NCBI GenBank assembly: GCA_018417955.1
Contig: JACTVC010000029.1
Coordinates: forward strand, 1 to 64,000
Direction: 5' to 3'
Source: Laccaria trichodermophora
Lineage: Eukaryota > Basidiomycota > Agaricomycetes > Agaricales > Hydnangiaceae
Length of the DNA stretch: 64,000 bases
The position numbers were made by a program, and so were the translations under genes. Under the pieces are notes generated by a model. The model was not told where the DNA came from, made no database searches, and worked only from the letters and a program-made list of their open reading frames with translations. The stretch's first letter is position 1; each line of letters begins with the position of its first letter. This document shows positions 34,440-46,150 of this stretch, piece by piece.

Positions 34440-35215
34440 TTGGATAACCTTTGAATGCAACATTAAGGTGCAAATGTTCTCGGAGGCCAGTGATGTTTCA
34501 ATACGCAACTCAGAAATTACAAATGTTGGAGGTGATTTAACCATAAATAATTACAATGTCCATCTCCAGCCAGACTCGGAACCGGTGAAGGTGCGATTGT
34601 TGAGCAACGCAATCCCTCTCTTTCACAGCTGACGTGGGATGCTAGTTATCACTCAAGGATCACATCTCCCATGCGATTTCAGTGAGTCCTTCAATTGTGC
34701 AATCCACAAACAAAATGAAATAGTTCTACATAGGGACTGAAATCGGAACTGAAATCGGACGTAGTGAGTCTTATAAATTGTAACTCCATTTTGATCACTG
34801 AATATTCATTATGTTCTGTAGTTCCATGCCATAGAGACAGTTAAAGATGTGATAGAAACAGTTAAAATTTTACTACCACGTCCATTTTCGACCACGGTGA
34901 GCGGTTCTGTGTAATTCTCCCTAATTATGGATTTATGTTGAAATGCGCATACAATATAGCCCCTGGAAGTATGTTCACTCTCTCTGAATTACTCTAGTCC
35001 AAACCTACACCCCGCTCTCCTTCCAGGAAAGAGTTGCTGAAGACGTCCTCAAATACCCACCGATTTTGGGTGCCCAGATCCTTATGAGTAAAACCTCATT
35101 GTATATTCCAGGACTCATGAATCGGTTGACGTATGTATCATTCTCTTCTGCTCTAGTTTAATTTTTATCTAATCTTTTCTCCAGTACAAGTGTCCGATAT
35201 GCTTTCTTCTCCTAG
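34440..35215 (+). other. conserved 3' module, copy A
   Basis: Begins NIKVQMFSEASDVSIRNSEI with TNVGGDLTINN, a motif I recall from mushroom proteins with variable partners. Downstream lie short exon-like blocks with GTGAGT..CAG/TAG borders, in the same order in four copies: LSLKDHLSR-like and EIGTEIGR-like blocks, FHAIETVKDVIETVK, ERVAEDVLKYPPIL with LMSKTSLYIPGLMNRL, and a last TSVRYAFFS. The helical FHAIETVKDVIETVK block suggests an amphipathic or coiled-coil tail. I could not resolve one frame through all exons of this copy. Confidence 0.55.
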
Positions 35216-35499
35216 GTATGCACAGCTTCCATGAAACGGCTTTCAATCGACTGACAACACCGCTCCGTCACAAACAAAATTGCGGTTATATCGGTGGCTA
35301 GATACTCCTGGCGACCATGAACTCAAAGGCTTCGGATATTCCTCGTCTCTCAAATAGTTTTGAAAAGCACACAAAAAAGGAGGGGAACGGAGATGCGCCA
35401 AACCAAACCAAAAAAATGCAATAAACCTAAAAAGTACAAAAACGATACAATCACAAAAAATGGTGACAAGGGCTCGGGTAGGAGTCCTCAATGACATAT

Positions 35500-36400
35500 C
35501 AAGGCTCGCGCTAGCACCACACCTGCCGGTTGCGGATGTTGATGAGGGCACGCAGATTGTCTGTCATTTGGTGCGGGAGGTACTGGATTTTACGCAGGTC
35601 AAGTGGGTACGGGATGGATATTTATATTGATTCTAGGTTCGAGTCCAGCGAGTAAGGAGTTTGTACTTTGGAAAAATATAGCTAAAATGTCGGGTTCAAT
35701 TGCGAGGCAAGGATGTAAGGTGATGGCGCACTTACTGGAACATCTTGATGGTCGACGTAAAGCGCGCGAAAGTGGGTCTTCGAGTACAGCGAGTAAGAGG
35801 TTTCTGTGTAGACAGCTAAAATGTGGGTTCAGTTGCGGGGCAAGGGATGTGAGATAATGGAGCGCTTACTGGTTCAGCATGCTCAGCGGTGCGGGCGGAC
35901 TATGCACCCCAAATTCTTTTCGTCGCATTCCCGGCCTAGCGCAACCTTATCTCCAATTTTGAGGTCTAGAAATGCAATTAGTAATGCGAAAAGGCCGTAC
36001 TTGAGCCTGCGCACGGCTTACCCCTCCTCCTTTGTTCTTGCCATCTTCGTCGCCATCTTCGTCGCCCTCTGCTTCACATCCTCCTTCTCACCCGCACGAA
36101 GCATGGGCTCTTGTTCCTTACTAGTCGTGCATTAAGCCCCACCTTCTGCGGCAGGTTCACGAGGAGTACGTATGGTTTCGGCACTCATAGCTGGGCGAAT
36201 GCGGTGAGTAGGAGGCTAGATGACTGAGAGGAGGGACGATGTGCAAGGTAAAGCGCACGGTGGGCCAGGCAATGGGGATGGATGAGATTATGGGCAGCAT
36301 GACGCCAGACTCCGCGTGACAGGAATGGAGACGGTTGTATGTGTCTTGTGGTGGTGATTGGTGGGGTGGAAGCCAGTCCTGGGACCAATGCAAAGGCTGA
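35500..36400 (-). repeat. SET-like dispersed repeat, unit 3
   Basis: Starts with CTCGCGCTAGCACCACACCTGCCGGTTGCGGATG-type sequence shared with units at 39.7 and 43.5 kb, and contains CACTTACTGG..CTATGCACCCC and GAGCCTGCGCACG words. No intact gene on either strand. Confidence 0.5.
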
Positions 36401-36419
36401 GAACTGATGTGGTAAGAGA

Positions 36420-37010
36420 TTTGTGTGAGGACAAAGATAGCTAAAAGGTGGGGTTCAATTGCGAGGCAAGGGATGTGAGATAATGGCAAACTTACCGGAT
36501 ACTCATCATCGTGAGTATGCTCAGGGGTGCGGGCAGACTATGCACCTCGATTATTCTCGTCCCATCCCGGCGTAGCACGATCTTATTCCAGTTTCGAGGT
36601 TTCGTAATGCGAAATGGCCGAACTTGAGCCTGCGCGCGCTCTTACCCTTTCTCCTTGGTCCCACAGCACGGGCTCTTGTTCCCTGCTAGCCGTACATCTA
36701 GCTCCACGTTCAAGGGGGCTCGCACGAGGTGAACATACGAATCCGGCACTCGCAGCTGGGCGAATGCGGTGAGCAGGAGGGCTAAATGATTGAACGAAGG
36801 GATGACGGTCAAGGGGAAGCGAGCGATAAATTCAGGCGGCGCGGGTGGATGAGGTAGTGGGCAGTATAACGCCAGAGTTGGAACGGAGGGGGTTGTATGT
36901 GCTTTGTGGTGGCGTGCTTGATCGTGACATGAATCATGAATCCGACTCATGACGTGTGACGCGTGATCAGCTGACTTTATCTTAGACCGAGCTTCGAATC
37001 GGCAGTACAA
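36420..37010 (-). repeat. SET-like dispersed repeat, unit 4 (best coding remnant)
   Basis: Minus strand reads RVPDSYVHLVRAPLNVELDV then RLAGNKSP, and after a short gap LKFGHFAL. In neighbouring units the latter continues FALRDLEVEDKIVLRWD. Both pieces recall fungal Set3/UpSET-like SET-domain proteins (usual forms YVHLV.PPL..ALDARL.G and FGIFALRDLKA.EEVVLGWEWDD). The Cys-rich stretch that normally joins them is missing. This assignment rests on motif memory only. Confidence 0.45.
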
Positions 37011-38692
37011 GAACGCGAAAATAGGGGAGCGGAGTCTCTGGGGAGCAAGGCGAGTCTCAGGTGGCGCTACTCTTTTTGGCGAATTCAAGGCTGTGCGGGT
37101 GCTTCGCAATTCGGCAAGTTCAACCAGGCGTGGGGGTTTCAACCATTTTCTCTTTCTGGACCACTGGCACCATCGACTATGGTGGGCAGTGCAAACAGTA
37201 CACGAGGCGATTCTAACGACAAATACGCCATTCCCTCCATTGACATAACCACTGATTTGTCGACTCCGACTCTGATCATTTTGCCAGACGTCAACCACAA
37301 CGTGTCTACTCTGCAGCAAGGGGGTGGCGGAACGTGGATCCCGTACACTGGCTGGGAGGGGGGGGGTCCCGCCGAAGGCCGAAAAAAAAATAGTGACCTC
37401 ACGTATTTTTGTTGCAAATTGATCGCGTCGTTTCGCCCGCTCCCAACTCCGGCCTAGCATTCACAACATCTGCGTCCAACGCCCTCGCATACCCTCCTCA
37501 TCACCTATCCACCATAAACGATGACACAGACGGATCATCCCCGCGCACCGCTTTTTAAGTACCGCCAGCTGGTCTACACGGAATCTGTGTACTAAGTTCT
37601 CCCCCAGCCAGGCGAGCTGAGCCAGTGAGGTAGTTACGAAATCTGCAACGGTGAAGGGACTGTAGGCCATCAGATTTCGCATGCAAATACGCTGTTGAGA
37701 GTTTGTGAAATTGTGCTTTCGCTCCCTTATGTTTCTTTGTGCATATTGCAATCTTTAACTGTAATATGAAAGTTTGTGGGTTCTGAATTGATAGGTAGGT
37801 ACCATAGGATAAAAAGAACATTCAATAAAACATTGGAACTCGGAAAAAATACCATATATAGTAGGAGGAGGAGGGGGGGAGGTCAGCCAAACCCACGAAA
37901 AAAAAATAGGGAGTGTTGGTACATTTTCCACGTTCCGCCACCCCCTTGCTCTGCAGTCTCCAGTTGCAGGACTTCTCTCTCCTATCTCTTATAATCCTCG
38001 TTCATCCTACGATGGTCCTCCCTCTCCTGCTTTTTCTGACATCTCGGATACTGCTTCCGCCTTGACGACTCCCATCTCCCACACTTTCGAACCATTCTTC
38101 TGTGCATTCTCAATTATCTCTAGCGCTTCGCGACAACAAGCTTGAACAAAAGTCAGGCATGTCTTCCCTCGGGATTCTGAACCCATACGATGTGTCGACC
38201 TCTGGTCTCTCACACCATCGGAAACCGAGCAATGCAACCTTCTCAAGCATGACCGAAACCGAAGGGGACCATGCAGATGCATTTGATCTTCGGCACATGA
38301 AGTCAAATGCGACCTCTTTTACTCATGTTGACTCTCATTCCATTTCGCGGGGTTCTCACAAAAAAACGGACTCGCAGGAAGCTGAACATCAGGAGAGGAA
38401 GCCGCAATCGAAAGGCGAGCATGAGACCGATGGCGAACACAAAACCGCACATCAAAGGGAACTCGCTCAAGATGAAGCCATAGAGTGCACTCCATTTGAG
38501 TTTAAACCCTTTCAGCTTGCCCATATGCTCAACCCGAAGAGCCTCGAAATGCTTGCGAGCTTTGGCAGCTCGGGTGGCTTACTTCATGGCTTGGGGACCA
38601 CCGCAGACCACGGATTAACAAGCCCTCCCGGTCGGACGAAAAAAGTGAGTGAAAAGGGCAGACCAGGGGTGGATTTGATGATGCGTATCTGA
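37010..38692 (+). pseudogene. N-terminal Ca2+-ATPase fragment, chimera B, split by a MITE
   Basis: Near-identical to 33230-34237 over the upstream region and the coding part (38102-38692 reads FEFKPFQLAHMLNPKSLEML and GLLHGLGTTADHGLTS). The position of the ATG in chimera A is GTG here (AACGTGTCTACT, about 37303). Eight bases further a 632-bp transposon (37317-37948) splits the first exon. Further 1-2 base indels near 38070 shift the Ser-rich start. It cannot be translated from the original start. The copy shows that the A unit was duplicated about 4.4 kb downstream. Confidence 0.65.
37317..37948. mobile_element. hAT-type non-autonomous transposon, 632 bp
   Basis: Perfect 21-bp terminal inverted repeats: the left end begins CAAGGGGGTGGCGGAACGTG and the right end is its complement, finishing CCACCCCCTTG. 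CTCTGCAG occurs directly on both sides (37309-37316 and 37949-37956), an 8-bp target duplication typical of hAT. Inside there is no transposase; the interior (37460-37900) is unique in the window. Removing it restores the sequence of chimera A at this point. Confidence 0.9.
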
Positions 38693-38899
38693 CTGACAAG
38701 GATGATATGTATCAGACTAAGAAGGAGATTCTAGAAATGATAGCCCATGGGCCGTTGTGGTCGTGAGTCTGATCTGGTACTTTCACGCTTCATAGACAAA
38801 CTCATCCTATACTACAGCTATGAAGACGACCATCCCAAAATTTCATATCAAGGACAAAGCCAAAACGTAAACACTCTCACAGATCCTTATTGTTTTGGA

Positions 38900-39650
38900 T
38901 GAGCGCTGAATGCAACATTAAGGTACAAATGTTCTCGGAGGCCCGTGATGTTTCAATACGCAACTCGGAAATCACAAATGTTGGAGGTGATTTAACAATA
39001 AATAATTATAATGTTCTTCTCCAGCCAGACTCGGAACTGGTGCAGGTGCCATTGTCCAGCAATACAATCCCTTTTTTCCCAGCTGACTTGGAACACTAGT
39101 TGTCAACCTGGAATCACTTGGCCCAACCATTTTCGGTGAGTCCTTCAACTGTACAATCCACAAACACAATGGTGAAATATGATTTCTACATAGAATTTGA
39201 AGTCGAAGATGGTGAGTAATGAAATTTTAGCTCAAGTTTTAGCTCCGTTTTGATCGCTGAGGCATTATGTGCTGTAGTTCTATACCGAAGAGAGTGGTAG
39301 AAATTCACTACCACGTCCATTTTCAACCATGGTGAGCGGTCTTGTTCAAAGCTCTCTAATTATGGATGCGTATCAATAGTCCATATAATAGCTCAACATG
39401 ATTGTGGAGGTATGTCCATTTTATCCGAATCAGTTGAGTTTGTACCCTATATTTCACTAGGAAAAAGTTGCTGAAGATGCCCTCAAATACCCACCGCTTC
39501 CGAATGCCACAGTCCTTTTGAGTAAAACATCGTTGTATATTCCTGGAGTCATGAATCAGTTGCTGTATGGCACAATATTCTCTTCCAAATTCATTTGGCT
39601 CTGATTTAACATTTACTCCAGTTCAAGTGTCCGATACTCTTTCTTCAGCG
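38900..39650 (+). other. conserved 3' module, copy B
   Basis: Same module as copy A: NIKVQMFSEARDVSIRNSEI, TNVGGDLTINNYN, then GTGAGT-bordered blocks, EKVAEDALKYPPLP and LLSKTSLYIPGVMNQLL. It is more diverged than copies A and D after 39060. Confidence 0.55.
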
Positions 39651-41110
39651 ACTGAAGGTGTCGAAGACAGTTACTTTACCTGGGGATCACGACTTATCAA
39701 GGCTCGCGCTAGCACTGCACCTGCCGGTTGCGGATGTTGATGAGGGCACGCGGATTGTCTGTCATTTGGTGCGGGAGGACCGGATTTCGTGCGGGCCAAG
39801 CGGGTACGGGATGTATATTTATATTGATTCTAGTTTCAAGACCAACGAGTAAGGAGTTTGTGCTTATGAAAAATAGCTAAAATGTGGGGTTCAATTGCGA
39901 GGCAAGGGAAGTGAGATAACGGATCACCTACTGGAACATAGTGACTATGCTCAGCTTTGCAGGCGGCCTAAGCACCCCGATTCTCTTCGTCCAATTCACC
40001 ACCTAGCACGATCTTATCTCTAGCTTCGAGGCCTCGTAATGCGAAGAGGCCGAACCTAAGTCTGTGCGCACTCTTATCTCTGTTCCTTTGTCCTTGCCAT
40101 CTTCATCGCCCTCTTCGTCATTCTCCGCTTCACATCCTCCTTCTCACCCACACGAAGCATGGGCTCTCGTTCGTGTATCAAACACCACGTTCGGTGGTAG
40201 GCTCACGAGGTGAACATACGATTTCGGCAGTCACAGCTGGACGAATGCGGTGAGCAAGAGGCTAGATGAATGCTTAAAGGGATGACGGTCGAGGTAAAGC
40301 GCGTGATATGATGTCAGGCGGCGTGGATGGATAAGGAGGTGAGCAGCACTAAGCCAGAGTTTGCGTAACGGGAACGGAGGCGCTTTCTGTGCCCTGTGGT
40401 GGTGGTGATTGGTGGGGTGGAAGCCGGTGCTGGGACCAATGCAGAGGCTGAGCGTTGAGCGTTGATGTGGTAAGAGGTTTGTGTGTTAGGACAAAGATAG
40501 CTAAAACGTGGGGTTCAATTGCTAGGCGAGTGATGTGAGATAACGAGGTACTTACTAGATAAACATCTCGAGTATGCTCAGGGGCGCGGGCGGACTATGC
40601 ACCCCATATTCTTTCCGTCCCATCCCAGCGTAGCACAATTTTATCTTCAACTTCGAGGTCTCGTAAAGCGAAATGGCCGAACTTGAGCCTGCGCGTGCTC
40701 TTACCCTTTCTCCTTGGTCCCACAGCACGGGCTCTCGTTCCCTGCTAGCCGTACATCGAGCTCCACATTCACATGAGGTGAACATACGGATCCGGCACTC
40801 GCAGCTGGGCGAATGCGGAGGGCTAAATGATTGAACGAAGGGTCGATGGTCGAGGGAAAGCGCGCAGTGAGTTCAGGCGGTGGGAGTGGATGAGGTGGTG
40901 GGCAGCATCACAGCAGAGTCTGCGTAACGGGAACGGAGGGGGTTGTTTGTGTCTTGTGGTGGCAGCGTTTTGGTAGAGGTCGATGTGCTGTGCCAATGCA
41001 GAGGCTGAGCGCTGAGCGCTGATGCATGATTCATAATCTGCTGAGTGCGGCTGTAGTTTTGCCCTTGTTTCGTCGCTTGGGACGATATTGGTGTACATAG
41101 AGCAAGTGAC
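39650..41110 (-). repeat. SET-like dispersed repeat, units 5 and 6
   Basis: Two units in tandem (about 39650-40500 and 40500-41110), each with the GCTGGGCGAATGCGG / CTGGACGAATGCGG word and the GTGGGGTGGAAGCCGGTGC or GTGTCTTGTGGTGGCAGCG words. Minus-strand SET-like remnant FGHFALRDLEVEDKIVLRWD at about 40690-40620. 41110-41600 holds no gene. Confidence 0.5.
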
Positions 41111-41603
41111 TGCGTCGCAAGTTGTGGTCAATTGATCAGCTGACTTCAGATAATTTTTTGGTTCTGCCTCGGGTTCGAACTTGGTTCGAACAACCCCATA
41201 CGACTTACTTTTGCACAAGTCTCTGGTCGTTCTACCTTTGTGGACAACCCGGGAAGAGATCTGCCACGTTCTCCGTGAAAGTTGGTTAATTGGCAAGGAA
41301 TAGGATTATTATACAGTTGGCCAAGAACGGGAAATGTCAAAGGTTAGGCGCCCACACTACATCTGAGCGCTGAGCGCTGAGAGGCTATGCGGCTAGTCTG
41401 GCATACCAGAGACATTGGCTGTGCCCAGATATAACCTGGCCTTAATCGTTAACATCCTTATATCCATCCCCCTCTTACCTCTCCCTCAAGTTTGCTCATT
41501 CCATCAATATAAAAGAATCCGAACGGTGCGTCGTTAAACACCTTGCACGCAGCACAACTGAGACAATTACACAACCAGTTTACCCCTCTCAAGTGCTCGA
41601 AAT

Positions 41604-42640
41604 ATGGCCACACCGCGGTTTGAGATTGATGACCCAGAACTCCCACCATCGTCTCCCATTCCAATTCCTTCCCCATCCGACACCCAACCATCTTCCTCGT
41701 CTTCCTTTGTCGCTCACGGCGAGCACGTTCATCCCTCAGCTGATGGAATGTTTTCTCCAGCATCCTTTGCTGCTTTGCATCCCCTACCGGGATTTATGTC
41801 TCCATCTTCCTCTTTTGTTGCCACAACCGACAGCCAACATGGGTTTATCAATATGTCCACCATGGACGACCTTTCTTACACCCCATCCGAGGAAGAGAAG
41901 TACCGCGACGCTGCCCAAATTGCTGCCACTGGGCGTCGCAGTTGGAAAACCCTTAGAGGTAAGGGCGAAGCGGTTTGGCCACCCAATTTGTTAGTGTGAT
42001 TCTCCAACGACCGACTAACCGAAACTGACTCTAATTTTTTGTAGGGAGGCCGCTCTGATCGAAGGCAAGCCACGCTTCAAAATGGTTTCACGGAGACTAT
42101 GACTAACGCCGTTTCATTAGCCCTTGAAAAATATCAGCCAGAGGGCCCGGGGACGCGGCCAAACAAACTTCTTGGTCGCTTTCCGATGCGGAATCGCTTT
42201 ATTTCGGATTATATCTTTGATGTTACTGGCAAGCGGAGGACCCCAAAACAAGTAGGCAGTCGCCTTCAGCAGATGCGAGATACTTGTAAAGGTGGACCCA
42301 GTATGTCTAATTCCGCTGGTTTCATCATTATTGGCTCACAAGTCATGTCAGTACTGGAGTTGATCTCCCGTCAATTCTCGTCCGCAGAAGCCGAGACCAT
42401 GACAGAATCCTCTGGAACCGCGTCGGAGATCAGTGAAGCGATAGGTGAATGGAACATAAAGGCGCAAATGTTCTCGGGGGCCTGTGGTGTTTCAATATGC
42501 GACTCGGAAATCAACAATGTTGCAGGTGATATGATAATAAATGTTCATGGCGAGCCAGACTTGGAACCGGTGCAGGTGCCATTGTTGAGCAACGCAATCT
42601 CTCTCTTTCACAGCTGACTTGGAATGCTAGTTATCACTGA
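41604..42640 (+). CDS. TEA/ATTS-domain transcription factor fused to the 3' module, chimera C, 295 aa
   Basis: Exons 41604-41989, 42045-42064, 42121-42575 and 42614-42640. The Ser/Pro-rich N-terminus (MATPRFEIDDPELPP..) leads to the TEA DNA-binding domain at residues about 118-185: GEAVWPPNLEAALIEALEKY, LLGRFPMRNRFISDYIF, TGKRRTPKQVGSRLQQMRD. The 20-nt second exon is followed by an intron with a GC donor (GAAG|GCAAGC) that is needed to keep the domain in frame. After the domain the protein passes into EWNIKAQMFSGACGVSICDS and NNVAGDMIIN, the module shared with chimeras A, B and D, and stops at 42638-42640 where copy A has TCA. TEA factors bind CATTCC-type sites in the nucleus; here no activation region of the usual length remains. 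Frame is intact. Confidence 0.7.
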
Positions 42641-43210
42641 AGGATCACATCTCCCGTGCAATTTCTGTGAGTTCTTCAATTGCGCGATCCACAAAGACAT
42701 TGAAACAGAATTTCTACGTAGGAACTAAAATCGCAACTGGAATCGGACATAGTGAGTAACGGAAATTTTAGCTCCATTTTGATCACTGAATATTCATCAT
42801 GTGCTGTAGTTCCATGCCATGGAGACAGTTAAAGATGCCATAGAGACAGTTAGAAATTTACTACCACATCCATTTTCGACCATGGTGAGCGGTTCTGTGT
42901 AATGCTCCCTTTATCATGGATTTATTTTGAAATGACAATAGGCCGAGATACCCCTAGAAGTATGTCCGTTCTCTCTGAATCACTTTACTAGTCTATACCT
43001 ACACCCCGCTCTCATTCCAGGAAAAAGTTGCCCAAGACGCTCTCAGATACCCACCACTTCCGAATGGCACAATCCTTCTGAGTAAAACATTGCTGTGTAT
43101 ACCAGGAGTCGTGAATCAGTTGATGTATGTATTATTCTCTTCGGCTCTGATTCAACTTTTATCTAAATTTCTCCAGTTCGAGTGTCCGATACTCCTTCTA
43201 CTGAATGTGT
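42444..43210 (+). other. conserved 3' module, copy C
   Basis: Starts within the last exons of chimera C and continues past its stop with the non-coding-looking but conserved blocks of the other copies (FHAMETVKDAIETVR.., EKVAQDALRYPPLP, LLSKTLLCIPGVVNQL). Confidence 0.55.
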
Positions 43211-43499
43211 CTGGGTGGGGATTAGCTGAGGTATGCAAAGCTTCGAAACGGTTTTCATTTGACTCAACAAGATACTGTACTCTGCTCTGTCTCATGCAGC
43301 ATTTCGGTAATATCGGCGGCCAGACAACTTCTGGTCACCGTGGACCCAAGGGCTATCGGATATTCCTCATCTTTTCCATTCAAATAACTCGAAATGCGCC
43401 AAACCAAAAAATGCAATAAACCAAAAAAAAGGACAAAACCGATAATAACACAAAAAATATGGTTAGCGGGCATAGGAAGACGGTCCATCTCGTGCTTTT

Positions 43500-44110
43500 T
43501 TGACATGGGTTTAGAAGAGCCTTCAAGGACGTATCAAAGCTCGCGCTGACACTGCAACCGGCAGGTTGCGGAGGTTGATGAGGGCACGCAGATTGTCTGT
43601 CATTTGGTGTAGGGGGTACCGGATTTCGTGCGGGGCAAGTAGGAACGTTATATGAAGTTCGAGTTCGAGTCCAGCGAGTAAGATGTTTGTGTGTAGAAAA
43701 AATATACAAAAAATGTGGGGATCAATTGCGAGGCAAGGGATGTGAGAGAACGGACTCGGAGCACTTACTGGAACATCTTGATGACTACACTCAGCAGTGC
43801 AGGCGGGCTTGCACCCCGATTCTTTTCGTCCGATTCCCGGCCTAGCAGGACCTTATCTCTAGTTTCAAGGCCTCGTAACACGACGAGGCTGAACTTTAGA
43901 GCCTACGCGCGCTCTTACCCCTTCTCCTTTCTCCTTTCCATCTGTGTCGCTCTCTTCATTTTTCTGCTTCATCCTCCTTCCCACCCGCACGCAGCACCGG
44001 CTCTAGCCGTGCATCGAGCCCCACGTCCGCCGGGCTCACGAGCTGGACATACGGCATCGGCTCTCGGATCTGGGCGAATGCGGTGAGCAAGAGGCTAGAC
44101 GATTGTCGGA
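43500..44110 (-). repeat. SET-like dispersed repeat, unit 7
   Basis: Contains the shared words; minus-strand remnant EPMPYVQLVSPADVGLDARL at about 44060-44000, corresponding to the YVHLV..LDAR part of the family. Confidence 0.5.
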
Positions 44111-44158
44111 TAAAGGGATACGGTTGAGCTGACCTTAGACGCCGCACTGTTTAAAGTG

Positions 44159-44202
44159 AGACGCCCTGATGATATATCATATGCCTATCATCAGGGCGTC
44201 TA
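44159..44202. repeat. 15-bp inverted repeat (hairpin)
   Basis: AGACGCCCTGATGAT and its complement ATCATCAGGGCGTCT are separated by about 14 AT-rich bases. It sits between the SET-like unit and chimera D, next to a tRNA-like sequence. Confidence 0.7.
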
Positions 44203-44226
44203 AATTTGAACTTTAAAATTTTCATA

Positions 44227-44300
44227 CGTAGAGGTAGGGATCGAACACATAGGCGCCCTGTTTATAACCCTCAGCCCCAGCGGTAACGCAGCTGCCTGCT
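44227..44300 (-). ncRNA. degenerate tRNA-like sequence
   Basis: The minus strand contains GTGTTCGATCCCTACC, a B-box form, preceded by CAGCTGCGTTACCGCTGGGG, a weak A-box. The acceptor and anticodon stems do not pair well, so this is a relic or SINE head rather than a tRNA gene. Confidence 0.35.
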
Positions 44301-44604
44301 GTAAGTTCAGTCGATGTTTCCCCTCAGGTTAGGCGCACCTCAACAAGAAATGTGTCTGGTCAACAATAATGGTCACGTGAGTGATCGATGGCGACGTGAT
44401 TTCGCCCTTTAACAAGCATCTGACTGACGCTGTTCAGAGGGAGGGTGAACAGTACGACAACGTTTCCGACCTCGCAGACGCCTCGTTGGAGCATTGGGAA
44501 CTTGGATCGGATGCGGGGTCAGGATCAACCAGGACTATCAGGCGTCGAAGTAGCAAAGGTGCGTTACTGAATTACAATACCCGCGAACCTCTTTCACCGA
44601 TGCA

Positions 44605-45533
44605 ATGATTGCACTAGCGTGCGACCAGTGTCGCAGGTTCAAGTGTAAATGTGAGAGGTCCGACCCCAACGAACCCTGTAAGAGCTGTGTAATGCGTGGA
44701 ACACGTAAGTCTCATGCTCTCTCCTGGGTTGCCCTTGAGACATCTTTATTGTGGATCAAACAAATTTTTGTTAATGTGATTCGTTTGCAGGGTGTACCTT
44801 CTTGGGACCCTCTCGCAAGCGCGGCCCGCCCAAGGGTTACATTGACGCAATAGAAGCGCGTCTCCAACAAACCCAGGCGTTGCTAGAAATTATGCTAGCT
44901 ACATCTGACCATCGCGCTCAATCCTTGCTTTGGCAGGACATTGCAAAGGTATCTACATCATTTTCTTGTGGCGAGTTTCGTGCGTACCGGCCTACCCTGA
45001 TCGCTTTGGTGCATCCGTAGAGTTAGAGGCCTTTGTTTAGTTTACCGTGGCTGACCCCGTCGTTTTCTCAGGATCCCTTGGCCAAGGAAACCAATACGCG
45101 CATTGACGGCGCCAAAGGCCGGAACCGCAGTAACTCGGGGAGGGATCCCATCAACAATGCAAATGTACTCATCGATAGCAAAGGACACATCATTGTTGCT
45201 GACTGTGGTCTAGCGGTAATTAGGCATCATGATGAAAATGATGAATCCGCCAAACACTGACGACATCACCTTCAATTACAGGAAGTTTTCGGGAGTCCCG
45301 AAAACTCATACTCGGGACAAAGCCAAGACGTGAACACTCCCACAGGGCCATGCGACATAAAGGCACAAATGTTCCAGGGGGCCAGCGATCTTTCAATACG
45401 ACACTCGGAATTCAACAATGTTGCAGGCAATTTTACAAAAACTACTTATATTAATCATGTCTATTCCCAGCCAGGCTGGGAACCGGAGCAGGTGCCATTG
45501 TTGAGCAACGCAATCTTTCTCTTTCATAGCTGA
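44605..45533 (+). CDS. Zn2Cys6 factor plus kinase-like piece fused to the 3' module, chimera D, 217 aa
   Basis: Exons 44605-44704, 44791-44948, 45072-45215 and 45282-45533 keep one frame. Residues 5-34 form a complete Zn2Cys6 binuclear cluster (ACDQCRRFKCKCERSD, EPCKSCVMRGTRC), followed by SRKRGPPKGYIDAIEARLQQ, as in fungal xylanase-regulator-like factors. Exon 3 ends NNANVLIDSKGHIIVADCGL, which resembles the protein kinase catalytic-loop and DFG region (with DCG instead of DFG and no HRD). The last exon carries EVFGSPENSYSGQSQDVNT and the shared module (DIKAQMFQGASDLSIRHSEF, NNVAGNFTKTTY). Three unrelated domain sources in 217 residues make a new combination. Start chosen at the ATG five codons before the first Cys. 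Confidence 0.65.
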
Positions 45534-46150
45534 CTTGGAATGCCAGTTATCGCTCAAGGATCACCTCTCCCGCGCGATTTCGGTAAGTTCTTTAACTGCC
45601 CAATTCACAAAGAACATAATGAAACACAATCTGTACGTAGGAATTGAAATCGGAACTGAAATCGGAGATAGTGAGTAACAAAAATGTTAGCTCCATTATG
45701 ACCACTGAATATACATCATATGCTGTAGTTCCATGCTATAGAGACAGTTAAAGATGTCATAGAGACATTCAAAGATGCCATACAGACAGTCAAAGAGTTA
45801 CTTCCATGTCCATTTTCGACCACGGTGAGCGGTTTTGTGTAATTCCCTAATCATGGATTTATATCGAAAAAATGCATACAATAGGCCGACATACCCCTGG
45901 AGGTATGTCCATTCTCTCTGAATTACTTTGGTCCAAACCTACACCCCGCTCTCATTCCAGGAAAAAGTTGCCGAAGATGCCCATAAATACCCACCACTTT
46001 CACAGGGCACAATCCTTCTGAGTAAAACGTCACTGTACATACCAGGAGTCAAGAATCAGTTGCTGTATGTATTTTTCTCTTCAACTCTAGTTTAACTTTT
46101 ATTTATGTTGTTCTCCAGTTCAAGTGTCCGATACTCCTTCTACTCGTGAA
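45340..46150 (+). other. conserved 3' module, copy D
   Basis: The best preserved copy. After the MF..A..SIR..SEF motif it shows exon-like blocks with clear GTGAGT/GTAAGT donors and CAG/TAG acceptors. One frame gives LSLKDHLSRAISELKSELKS, then FHAIETVKDVIETFKDAIQT, EKVAEDAHKYPPLSQGTI and LLSKTSLYIPGVKNQLL. The heptad spacing predicts a long amphipathic helix. Confidence 0.55.

Noticed and set aside
33491..38692. A working calcium pump gene
   Set aside because: Only the N-terminal cytoplasmic segment is present; no membrane helices, DKTGT motif or nucleotide site occurs in the window.
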